Source of the DNA: Hygrophila difformis
Taxonomy: Eukaryota > Streptophyta > Magnoliopsida > Lamiales > Acanthaceae
DNA length: 64,000 bases
Direction: 5' to 3'
Assembly (NCBI GenBank): GCA_030278955.1
Contig: JAOANR010000010.1
Location: 27,902,174 to 27,966,173, forward strand
Position 1 is the first letter of the stretch, and the number at the start of each line of letters is the position of its first letter. Shown here one piece after another: positions 1 through 13,100 of this stretch. The notes under the pieces are model-generated. The model was not told where the DNA came from and ran no database searches. It was given only the letters and a program-made list of their open reading frames with translations. Position numbers and translations under genes: made by a program.

Positions 1-792
1 TTGATTGATTTTGTGACTAAATTCAACTGGGCGGACATTGATGAATATATATATAGCCACATAACTTGATCGTCGAGATAGCATCAAAAGCCAGATTGAT
101 TGCGCTCCTTACAGGCAAATGGTTTCTGCATAGCTCGAACCCGAAGCCTTTGCTTAAGGTATCATAACCCGATAACACTCATGCCAACTGTGTTTGGTTG
201 AAAAAGCAGAACAATTATGTGATTAAACCAGAGATAACCAATTGATATAGGAATATGAAGCAAATTCCTTCGCCTGTTCACTCAACAGAAAATAACAAAG
301 TATCATACATCAGCTACATAATTGAAAAAAGGCGAAAAAGTCGAGCAGTGTGTTCATTGCCAGGGCAAAGAAGTACTCGTCCAAAATACAAGGCGCAGAG
401 GAGAAAAAGTGACACTTTTTTTTCCTTTGCATTGCAGCCTTTTAATAGTATAGAAATGAAGTGCTATACAAGTGTTCTATTCCCAATGACTACCAACATA
501 AGGCAAACTTAAGTATCACATTGTAAGACTCATTAAAACAGTTGTAGTTTTGGCCAGGAAAACTTCTGCGCCTGTAGCATGTGTTGTATGAAGCACCAAT
601 ACCAAAAGCTCATATCAAGGTTCCTAGGTGGTTCAAAAAATTGGGGATTTTATGAAGCACAGTCAATGTTGATATATATATACAATGGCTCATTGCACAA
701 CCATTGGGGTATGAGGTAGGATGCAGCCATTGGGGTATGAGGTAGGATGCAGTTATCCGGAGAACAGTGCAGTCTGATTCAGAAATTTGATA
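1..792. other. Downstream flank and likely 3' UTR of the FRA3-like gene
   Basis: No coding region is supported here. The stop codon of the minus-strand FRA3-like gene is at 795-793, so the right part should be its 3' UTR, though I see no unambiguous polyadenylation signal. A 26-bp unit is repeated exactly twice in tandem at 701-726 and 727-752, inside the presumed 3' UTR. A SINE-like sequence lies at about 61-206. The rest is AT-rich single-copy-looking sequence. Confidence 0.5.
61..206 (-). mobile_element. SINE-like tRNA-derived repeat
   Basis: Read on the minus strand, this stretch has an A-box-like block (CAGTTGGCATGAGTG) followed about 35 bases later by a B-box-like block (GGGTTCGAGC), the order and spacing of an RNA polymerase III promoter in tRNA-derived SINEs. 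A second, better bounded element with similar boxes lies at 6045-6225. The ends and target duplications of this copy could not be fixed, so the boundaries are approximate. Confidence 0.4.
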
Positions 793-3700
793 TCATGGGG
801 TATGAAGATGTTCCAAATGGCTTACCGCATCACATGAATCAGTGAACTTAAAATCAGAGCGGTGAAGAAGATTTGGTTGGATAGGATTGGGGTTGTTGGT
901 TTCCCGATTCATGGGTGTAAGTTTCCCGGTAATACTGTAGCGCACCCGTATACGATGACATTTGGCCTCAGTTGTGCAGTGCCCACGCACTTTTACCAAT
1001 AGCATAGCTTCCTTGTCCCTGGCATCTTCACACCAAAAATTTTGGGGGACACCATCAACAAACTCTTCTTTTGTTTGGAATTCATCATGGTGAATTGATA
1101 TTTCAGCAATATTATCAGCTTCAATAATTCCAGCAGCAGGAGTGACCTGTTTAAGATTTCAACGATGTTAGCATTTTCTCTTTAGTTCTTTACAACAGCT
1201 CGACAAAAGAAATCAACTTATGAGGTACATTCAGAATATTAGGGCATAAAAGTGCAAAATTACCCTATATAATGCTTCCTTTTCTTTTAAGATGTCAATT
1301 TAGAAGCTATAAAGGGTTTCAAAATAGATGTTTTACAATAGCCAAATTGGGAAAACAAAGTAATTGCATATTACTTCATAATAGTGATGAATGCATCTTT
1401 CAAGATGCCCAATCTTTAGCGCACTCATACTGGATTGTCATCCCTCTAATTGAACGTAAGCGAAGTAGACATAATTTCCACATAGGATGAAACATCATAC
1501 AATTAAAGTGATAGACCTACAACAATGTCAAGTAGACAGGCAGAGAGAGCACACAGAACATAGAGCAACCAACATATATAACTAAATAAATATCACCAAT
1601 TCTTCGTGACAACCTAAAGTCTGAAGAACAACCAGAACCAAAATTGGAGACAGCTGTAGTCTGTAGATATCACAGCTTTTGTGACAGAAGTCCAGTTAGT
1701 AACACTAGTTACTGAAGACAACTAAAACTACTGAATAAACTCAACAAGAAATAATTGCAGGTTGTGAACCACGCTGCCCCAATAGAGACAATTAGAAATA
1801 TACTTCCTCCGTATTTTATTAATATTAATATTTGCATAGTAAACACTATTCATTGAGCAATTTTGATTCGATTTTTTCACCAGTTACATAAGATAAAACA
1901 TAGTCAATTGAGATCTTGTTAGATTCGTCTAATCACGTAGTTTTATAAAATTAAAGTTTTATAATTTTTATTTTATAGAATTTGAAATATTACTTTTTAA
2001 AAATGTGTATTGGATTGCATGAAAACAAGAAATGTTAAAATTTTTTGAATACGGAGGGAGTATATATATATATATATATTTAAATAAAAAAAATGAGGAA
2101 GAAGAAAAAAGAAGAAAAGGAACAGAAAAGAAAGTAAATTAAATCCATTTTGGTGTTGCTTAACATGTGAAGTGGGGAATAGAACACAAATATGGTAATG
2201 TGAAAATCAAGCACTCAGACATTGTTCTTATAATTCCTTGTTAATTCCTAGTGTACCTAAGAGCATATTCAGATCTTCATCCTCAACAACACACAGTAGC
2301 GGCCAAAAATCTGGCTGTTTGTGATAGTATCACCAAATATAGCAAAGTATGGAATAGAAAAAATACCTCAAGCCACTGGGGAAAGCCAAAAGAACCTCTT
2401 GGGCGGTGATCAGATGCTTGCCCATCTTTGTCAATGGTAGACACACCTTCACAACTTATTTCATACAGTGCTCTGTCCTCCTTACATTTATTTGTGATTC
2501 GCAAAATGGATATGTCCTGGTTCTGAAGGATTATGTTATTCGTACTAACAATTACTTCGGGAAATTTGGTCATTTCTTCTAGCAAACGCTTGATTTTTTC
2601 ATTTGATCTTAGGATTTCTCCAAATTCTTGCCTCCTCACTGACTCGTCAACTCGAGCAATTTCAAGACTGAAAATGCAACGGACAGGCTTGTGATCGCTG
2701 TCAGTTACATCCATGCAAGCTTCATACCTGTCAAAGAGATCCATCCATAAGAAACCCAGAAAACCATAGAGAGATAGATCTCAAATTGCTGAAACTTCAA
2801 GCTCAAGATATATACACGGGTCAGAGAAATAAAAGCAGCCAATGCTGCAAATTCCATTGAAACAAAATAGGTATAAAAAACAGATGTCTTGAATCAAAAC
2901 TAAAAAATTAAAAAATAAAAAATCAAAAAATCAAAAAAATATCAAGGGTTGATGATGTCCCACACATTCCCAGGAGCCCCACAAAGATTAGGCATGTCAT
3001 GGGGTATATACTTCTTGGAAATATGATTGAACACTGACCATCACAAGCTTCTACAGTTATATAGGTCTCAAGGCGCATCCTGGGAAATCCACCTTTGCTA
3101 TAGACTGTAAAGTTTTGGAGGTTTCATATCCACTATAGTTAAAATTAGGAGGAGGTCAAAGTTGTGATCTTAGTGCAAGGCTTGATCACCATGGTCAGAC
3201 TAATCTATTCCCTCTGAACTGGGAAAAGTTTGGTAACCCAAATAGACAAAGACTGCTTATTATAAACAAAGAAAGTTCTTTCTTACAACAAGAAAACAAC
3301 AAAAAAGTAGGAAAGGAAAGAAAAGGAAGGAAAAGAAAGAAAGAAACATTCACCAAAACTTCGCAAAGATGTCGCCACCTTCCCTCAAGAAGTTTATGAT
3401 AGACTTGAATCAGGATTACTGCTAATACTAGTACCAGGTAATCACTTCACTTCATCTTTACATGATAGATTTGATGTAGAACTATTTTCTTAGAATTTAA
3501 ACAAGATAATAGTTTATGTGAAACTAGTTCACATTAAAGTTTATTTTGTCTTACGTTTCAAGAGAGTTGATAATATTTCTAGACATGCAATTCTAGTTTT
3601 TTTTCTAATCAGTTGCAATATTGTCCCCGTTAAAGGCAGGCAGGGGTCAATTAATAATATATATCTACCCATTTTCTTTAAAGCATATGTCCCAAAAACC

Positions 3701-6700
3701 AAAAGAAGCCACAAGGCTCTTAACGGCCCCTCGTTATGAATATTGAAACAAAAGTAAAATAAAATGAAAAAAAAATATACAAAGAAGGGGGAAAAAAAGA
3801 AGAAAGTTTAAGAGCACTAGATGGCATTTTTTGTTTTGTTAGTGTAGGCACTAAATGACATTTTTTGTTTTCATGGCATCAAACAAGTTCTCTACTAACA
3901 CTTCTGCTGCTACTGTTATTCACAGGGCAAAATTATCCCGCATGGACAATTAGTGCACATCACAAAAGACAACATTAGTGCATATCACGAAAAAGAAAAA
4001 TAAAAATAAAAATAAAAAAGAGAAGAGAGAGTGTACGCAGAATACCTGGCAATATACCTGTATACACGCTTATCACAGAAAAAATCAATAAACTTCTACA
4101 AGCACAGTGGCTTGCGATTGTGAATCACCGAAAGAAACTAAGAATGCGCCTAAAGAAAATTTTGAAGGAAATACCCAAACAAGGTTTATGCAAATTTTGC
4201 ATTTCAGTAGATGCATATACTCCCTCCGTTCCAAATTAGCTGATCATTTTTCCTTTTTGGGGTGTTTCAAAATAATTGATCTTTTTTCTATATTTGGTAA
4301 AACAAAGTGGGTGAAAATAGAAGAGAGAGTGGTGTGCGAGGGGAAAGTGGGATGAAACTGCTGTTTTATTTAAAAGTGTGCAAAAACAATGGTCAGTTAA
4401 TTTCAAACGGAGGTGGTATTAAATATCAAAAGAGAATACGATGACACTCAAAGAATGAAGGAAATAAGAAATCAAATTAGTGACGAGGAAAATGGGAATA
4501 AATTTATGTCCTGTGTTAATGAAATCAAAGTACTTGGTGAAGAATTTCAAAATCAGCAAATCACAGTACAGCTCTTTGTTAGCCTACCCGCAAGGTATTG
4601 TGGTAAAAATCTCTTCACTTGAGCATTGTAAGAATTTGCCAAATTACATTTGCAGAATTGAATGCTCTTTAGGTGATTGATATAAAAGAAGGTACCAATC
4701 ATACAATTGAAAGAAGTCTTCTAACCCAGGCAAGTGTAACCTTTGCAAGAAACACATATATGAAGAAAAAGAATGTTGGCACATGGCAAAACCTCAGTGT
4801 TCACAACTTAAAGTTAATATCTAGAGTTGACTTTCCAATTTCTGACAAACATCATTGTGCTCACAATACAAACAATCATTTAATTTGAAGAATTGTGCTT
4901 ACATAATTTATATTCATATTTTGATTACATCTCATTTTATTCAAATGTTTTGTTTTGAACTATGCATAAAACTATAGTAGAATTAGTCCAATTTTATGAA
5001 GGACTTGATGTTTAGCTATTGTAAACACAATGTACGATATATTTGGATGTTTATTTTTGATCAGCCAATATTCAAAAGTGAACCAAATCTAACCCCGAAC
5101 AACCCCCCCCCCCCAACCGGAAAAAAATAAAATAAAATAAAAAGCCCAAAAGACTTCACAAAATATGAGTCCAATAATTCTCAAAATATCATTTTCACCC
5201 CTAAAATGAAACAAAATATCAGCTCTATCGACACTTCAAAATACCTTTCTGTCCCAAACTGATCAACATTTTAACACAGCAGAATGTGGACCATCAATTA
5301 TACACTTAAGTTTAAACATATGGTACTATTGTGATATTCCAAGGGGTGTAGAACGGATATAATTGGCTAAAACATAGGTAGTCCACAATCATAAAGCAAT
5401 TAAACAAACAAGAAACATATCTCTTCCCAAATAACTTACTGCAATATTGATAAGACTACTGGGCAGTCCAAGCTGCAGGACGATGATACTGAAGAACGGC
5501 TATCGCGATACAAAATCCTATCACACCAGGCAGGAATCCTTTTCTTCTCTCCAGAATCATAACCTTAAACAAGAAACACAGAATCAATACCAGACCTTAA
5601 AAGGAACAAAAGAATCAAATTTTCGCAACCCCAAGGGTTGAAAGATGGTATAATTAAAAAAGTAGAATATCCCCACAGAATACGAAATTTTTTTGGATCA
5701 GTGGATGTAACTTTTTTAGGTACTTTAACAAGATTAATACTAAAATTAATTATTTGATTTCATGAGTTTTATATTTTTTATATAAAAGATAATGTATAAT
5801 GATTGGATGATGTCTTCAAGAATGAGAATAACAGGGCGTAGGATTTCTTGAGTATGTTAAAATAATAACAGGGCGTAGGGTAATAATTTTTTGGCGTATA
5901 CCGGCTATCCCCAGACCACATTGGGTCCAAAACTAATCTCTTGAGAATCTAGTGGGCATTGAAGGGTTGCCTCAAGAATGAGAATAACAGGGCGTAGGAT
6001 TTCTTGAGTATGTTAAAATAATAGCAGGGCGTAAGGTAATAATTTTTTGGCGTATACCGGGTATTCCAGACCACATTGGGTCCAAGACTAATCCCTCGAG
6101 GATTTGGGGCATTGAAGGGTTGCCTCTCCCAAAATAGAATTCTCCGTACACAAAGGCTTGAACCGAGACCTTTGTTTAAGCAACCAGAACCTCATACCAC
6201 TCAGGCCAACTGCATTTGGATAGTGGGTAATAATTGAATTATTATTATAAACTTGTCCTTCCTATCCAAATGTATTTGTACTTCCCATGCAGCCTAAGAA
6301 ATTAATAAAATCAACTCTTTTGCCTTCGTTTATTACTAAATATCATAAATTGCTCACCACTAACATAAAATTTATATTATCCTCTAACAAAATGTTCAAA
6401 AATTCTATAAGAAAACTACTATAATAAGAAACATGACAATCTAAAAAAGGAATACTAATAAATAAAACAAGTAATGATTTAATTCTTACTAAACTGTAAA
6501 GTAGAAAAAGGGAAGTTATATTGAAAAATGTTTTCTGTAGAAAAAATATACTATGGGGAAAACTTATTAGCAGGAACACGAGCAAACAGGCGCACATAAT
6601 TAACAGCCTTGACCTCAAAATCTATATACATTAGCAATTTAGCATTAATAAAGTTTTATTTGAATTACTATTACCTGCCAAACCAGGTTGGTGCTTCTCA

Positions 6701-9700
6701 AATTTATACGTTGGAGGAAACCTAATAATTGCTTCTCGCATTCCTTGGAAAACATTACCAGCTTTCATCTCTGCTTGCAACTGATCCCTTTCTCTAAGCC
6801 AGTCAAAGCATCTTTGCGATATGAAATCCCTTGCTTCATCATAGGAAATGCCATCTAACCGATAGTTGAAGTCCCCTAGAAATATCACCATATCTGCTTC
6901 AGAAAGCTCGGGCATCCCTTCCACAGAATTAAGACCCATAGCCTGCAAAATGATCAATAAATTTTTATTTTCCTAGCAACAGGAAGCTCCAAAAGGCTGC
7001 TTGCTTAACCACCAAGGAAACGTCCAACAGAAAAAGGATGTGAATACGTACGTATGTAGAGCGAAGCATCTGTACAGTAGAAGAGACACCTACTGCAATA
7101 AAAAGCACCAATGGCAAGCTCGAACCATGAACAAGCAATAGTAATAACATTGAGCAGGCAATCATGCATAATAGGAGTAAATGGCACCATACCAGCAGCA
7201 GCATTTAGAATATGGGACGGCCGACTAAAAGACATTGTTCGATATACATGATCAAAATCAGCATTTCGGCGATTTACGGCTTCTAAATGTGCAGCAAAAT
7301 GACAATTGACAAAGCACATCACCCGGCCATACACTCTCATCCTCAGCCCAACAGCTCCCTGAGGAAAGAGATAAATGTCAGGGTAGTACGAAACACTGGT
7401 TTATTCCATGATAAACTGCAAAAATTGTACACCTCTTCCAAATAGAACGGAAACCTTAGGGTAAAAAAAATGCTGACATAGAGCTTAACCCCTAAAAGAT
7501 ACTCTGAACATAGAATCAGTGAATGACATTATTTTGCAACCTTTCAGCCAACAATAGAAAATAAATAAAAAAAATAAGGGACGTTGTATCCTGTAAATAA
7601 TTGTCTCGAGGACAGCATAAATAAAGCTTCACCAAATAATGTTTCTTATTTACATTGAAGTTTATTGCTAAATAATCTAATGAGCTGTTATGCTTATCAA
7701 ATTACCATTCACCTCCCCTACCCCGACTGCCCTCCGAAAAAGGAGATAAACTAAAATTGATTATATAAACTACCAGAACAGGCAAAAGAAATATACTTTA
7801 TTGCCTATTGCGCGTCCAAGACCACAAGGAACAGCTGCGGCATCAACATCCCCAATATGGCCTCTGATGCTGTTTCTGGCCCTACAACAAGAGTACAAGA
7901 CAATTAAGTAATTACTTTGAAGTACAAAATACTGAGGGTCTAACATGAATAACAATTCAAATGCCACTTAAATAAAATACGAACACAAATCTTGGGCTTG
8001 TGCTACTTGTGACTGTGAAAATGGAATTACCATCACTAAAATGGACTCTTCAATGGATTACCATCACTAGTCATGGCTGTTAAATAATATTTAAACTGAT
8101 AGGAAGATGCATCATTTACATAATTATACTTATGGCTATTCTCATTCCCAGCAACAAATCCCCTAATCTTCAAGTGGATTCTTTCACAAAGCCTGATATG
8201 TGAAATATCCTTGGGAAATGGGTGATGTTGGGGATTCCAAAACAATACCTCCCACTCTGATGTTTTAAAGACCTCCGAAATAAATTTAAATACACAAAAG
8301 ACATTGAAAATGACTATGATTAGTTTACTGCAGCAATACTAACCACACACAGATAAGCAAGCCTGCCAGTTGCCTTGAACCAATGCGTGAAAAAGTAGAC
8401 CCTTCACCTAGCGTCTTCCCAATCATATCCAACCACCACTGGCCAGCAGAACTACCCTCAAGACCCATCTGCAGGTAAATCAAACATCAAGATATCAAAA
8501 AAATCACTTAATAATGATGAGGAACATGTGACTTTGCCATTTGTTTTTATTTTGGGCAGAGAGAAATATTATTCTGTCAATAGTACATTAACAACGCCAT
8601 AATTAGGTGTCTCTGCATTAGATTTGGTTCATATCAAGGGCCCACTCGGACCTGCTTCATCCAATGCTTATGCTTAAAAATAGACTAATCATCATTTAAG
8701 TGTTTGGATGGGTTTATCAAATAACCAGCAAATTAACTAAGACAAAAATAAGTATACATTAATTGAAAAAGTAACTTATGAATTGCTTCAAAATAAGCAA
8801 AGCAAAAACAATCAAAATTTTACTAAACCACCCTTCATAAATTTCTAAATTACTCCCTCCATACTGAAAAAATGAATTTAATGCTAAAAGTGTCTTATAA
8901 GTTATTTCCCTTAGTTTGGGGGGAAAAAATGCTTTTATATTAAACATGGACAGGTTTTTTAAGATGGGAGAGTGTAAAATTTGATATGTATATATATATA
9001 TATACTCCCTCCGTTCTTTTTTAGTAGTCTTTTTGGAGATTTAAAATTGCTTCACAATAGTTGTCACTTTTAGGTATTTATGCTATATTTTTCCTATATT
9101 GCCCTTTTACTTTACATAAATGCTATTTCTTGACATTTATTACGAAAAAGTTAGTTGAAGGATAAAAGTAGAAACTTATGAGTTAATTAATGCAAATATT
9201 GGTTATTGAAATTGAGCGAGAGAAATTATTTAGGATCAGAGGGAGTATATATAGTCAAAGGTGGTCAAACCTTGACACTGGAAATATCTGTTTGGCACTT
9301 GTCCCTTTTTCATATTTACAAAAATGCCATTAGATATAGTCAAAGGTGATCAAACCTTCACACTTGAAATATCTGTTTTGCACTTGTCCTTTTTCATATT
9401 TACAAAAATGCCATTTAGATTATTTACCAAAATATCATTCTTTTAGTTTCTTTATTTATTTCTTCCCTTTCTTTCTTTCTTTTTTTCTTTCTACTTTATT
9501 ATTATTATTATTATTTATATTATTTATTATTCTTCTTCTTATTACTATTATTATTATTCCCTATGTCCAACTTACTTTGTCCTGCTTACCTTTCTTGGGT
9601 GACCGATCTACTTTGTCTACTTTCTTTATTTGGCAAAGTTTACCCACTTAATACCACTTTTATTTTTTAAAATATTCCTTCCCTACACGCAGTCCAGTAT

Positions 9701-10084
9701 ATATTTTCAACAAATCAATAATTCAAATTGTGTACATGTAAAAATTATTTTAAAAAATGATATTCTTAAACTACTTGATTAGAGAATCAAATAAGAGCAC
9801 TCTTGACTATATTTTTTTTTCTTATATAGCTGCAATACCAAGTTGGGTCAAGGTTTAATAATAACCAGTGTCAATAAACTTTTCAAAACAATAATTAAAT
9901 AAATAACTCACTACTCCTACTACGTACCACTAATCCACTATGATTAACTATCATGTTCCCACTATCTAAATTCCCGTGCCCAAGTCAACTACGACAAAGT
10001 AGCTTGGGGAGGGAGTATTATTTATTCTATTTTGTATTAATTATTATTCTATTCCATTTTATAATTACATTTATTCTTTCTTTC

Positions 10085-10130
<46 letters not shown>

Positions 10131-13100
10131 TGATGAACTAATGGATCTTTTAGTCCTCTTCTAGGTCCAAGAGTAATATTTAAGGTACCTGTAAGCTTAA
10201 TGGATATACTTCTCAAAGTACTCCCTCCGTCCCAGTTGAATTGTCCCGTTTGACTTTTTGACACTGTTCATTGTTCAATTTTAACTCAATATTATTGTAA
10301 TTATATATTTGAAAAAAATAGTCGAGTTTGGTCTTGATAGATTCGTCTAATCATATAGTTCTAGAATATATATTTTATATAACTTTTAGTTGTATATATT
10401 TTGAGATATTAACGATTAAAAAAGTGCATTGGATTGTGTGCAGAAAAGAAATGAAACGGGACATTTCAAGTGGGACAGAGGGACAGAGGGAGTAATTTTC
10501 TGCATTCACAAGGGTTCGAACCCGGGCCCTTCTTTTCTATTCCATTTTGTATTTAATTTAAAGAACATACTAGACTAGCAGCATAGCAACAAAGCACTAC
10601 TTATATTGATGATAAAATAAACTACTTGGTTTCGTGCAACTGCTAAAAACATATATAATTTTGATTATGAAATGTCAAAGGACTTATGCCCAACTAGTAT
10701 AATTTGTGCATATGTAGTTGTAAATATGAAATAAATTTGTTTTAATAATTTTGTTAGTGAACCAAAACCTTCATAAATACCAATTGTTTCATATACTTTA
10801 TATATAAAATTTTTGCAGAGAAAGCTAGCAGTGTCGCATGCACAGCTCAAGAGCCTTGCAACACACTTGGCTCCCTCTCTTTCAGATTATTTTTATGATT
10901 TCAATTAATTATACTATAAATATTTTAAAATGTAGTAGCTAATCTATATAATAAATCCTGAATACTTTTTGGCATGTGCAGACTATATTGTCCTTTTCCA
11001 AAATAACTCAATCATTTTAATTTTAAGGGTTAATCAGTACTTATACCATCATTTTATAGATCAACGGACCTAAAAAAGACACATCAGCGCTGATTAATCA
11101 TCAAGATACACGTCAGCGCTGATTAATTCTACCTACGCCATGTCATCAACTTTTAATACTATATTTAGATCATAAATCTATGGATCTATATATTATATAC
11201 AAATCTTTAAAAAATCTTTCTATATTTTCAAAAGATATAAATGATAAACAAATTATAATATATTTGATGGTTAATAAATATTTAATTAAACATATACTTC
11301 TCTATTATAAATTCTTTAATTGAATATATATATATATATCCAATATATATTATAATAGTTGTACTAAATTTTGAGCCTAAAGTATTTTTTTTCGATAGGC
11401 ACAATTATTTCTATCCATGTACTTTTTTTTAAAAATTTAATTAAACATATACTTAAATTTAATTAAACATATACTTAAATATAATAGTTGTACTTTTAAT
11501 TCTTTATTTTTTTTCGATAGGCACAATCTATATATTCTTCAATTTAATTAAACATATATATATATATTTTTTTGCCTAAAGTATTATAATCTATATAATA
11601 AATCCTAAATACTTTTTGGCATGTGCAGACTATATTGTCCTTTTCCAAAATAACTCAATCATTTTAATTTTAAGGGTTAATCAGTACTTATACCATCATT
11701 TTATAGATCAACGGACCTAAAAAAGACACATCAGCGCTGATTAATCATCAAGATACACGTCAGCGCTGATTAATTCTACCTACGCCATGTCATCAACTTT
11801 TAATACTATATTTAGATCATAAATCTATGGATCTATATATTATATACAAATCTTTAAAAAATCTTTCTATATTTTCAAAAGATATAAATGATAAACAAAT
11901 TATAATATATTTGATGGTTAATAAATATTTAATTAAACATATACTTCTCTATTATAAATTCTTTAATTGAATATATATATATATATCCAATATATATTAT
12001 AATAGTTGTACTAAATTTTGAGCCTAAAGTATTTTTTTTCGATAGGCACAATTATTTCTATCCATGTACTTTTTTTTAAAAATTTAATTAAACATATACT
12101 TAAATTTAATTAAACATATACTTAAATATAATAGTTGTACTTTTAATTCTTTATTTTTTTTCGATAGGCACAATCTATATATTCTTCAATTTAATTAAAC
12201 ATATATATATATATATTTTTTTGCCTAAAGTATTATAATAAGTATAAATCTTAATCAATATAATAAATTAAAAAATTAATTATTTCTAACCATATTTTTG
12301 TTAATTTATCAAAATATATATTTAAAAGAAATTATTCTGCTATAGAAGATTTTATTTAAATTTTAATCCTAATTTGTGGCATCGGGTATAATTGGGAATT
12401 TAATCTTCTATACCATAATAAATCATGGAACTATTTTTTTTGTGTTGCTTATATTATCCCTTTAAGTTATAATTAATCTGTTTATAAGAATTATATATTA
12501 TGGTTTCAAAAAGTAATTTAACCTCAAAGGTATGCATATCTATCATAAAGATGCATATCAGTTTAGAAGGTAAAATCACTTCATTTTAAAATTCAATTAC
12601 AGTAGGATTGCAATATATTGATCTCCTCCTAAATCATGTAATCATATTTTTATTGTGCTCCATATATTAACCTTTTAAGTTATAATTAATCTCTTTATAA
12701 AAATTATATATTATGGGTTCAAACAGTATTTTACCTCGAAGATATGCATATATATTACTCCCTTCGTCCCACTAATTTCGTCTCATTTTTCTTTTTGGTC
12801 CGTCCCGTTACAATCGTCACATTTTCCTTTTTGAAAATAATTAAATATATTAATTACCAACCCCACTACCATCATATCACATTAATAAATAAATATATTA
12901 AAATTTCAAACACACAACTATCACATTACACATAAATAAATCAATTAAAAATTCAAATACATTACAATCACATCACATAAATTCCTAATTTACCCCCACT
13001 ATAAACACTAATTTGCCCCTACATTAAATACTAAATATCCCCACGTAAAATACCATGTCAAAAAGAAGTGGGACACTATTAGTGGGATGGATGGAGTATA

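Noticed and set aside
10049..10264. Open frame with long runs of Ile or Leu (also 14710-15462)
   Set aside because: It is translation of a TTA/TAA microsatellite and of the N gap, with no protein-like composition.
10505..10525. GGGTTCGAACCC, resembling a tRNA T-arm or pol III B box (repeated at 15708)
   Set aside because: No acceptor stem, anticodon arm or A box at suitable spacing, so no tRNA or SINE can be supported there.
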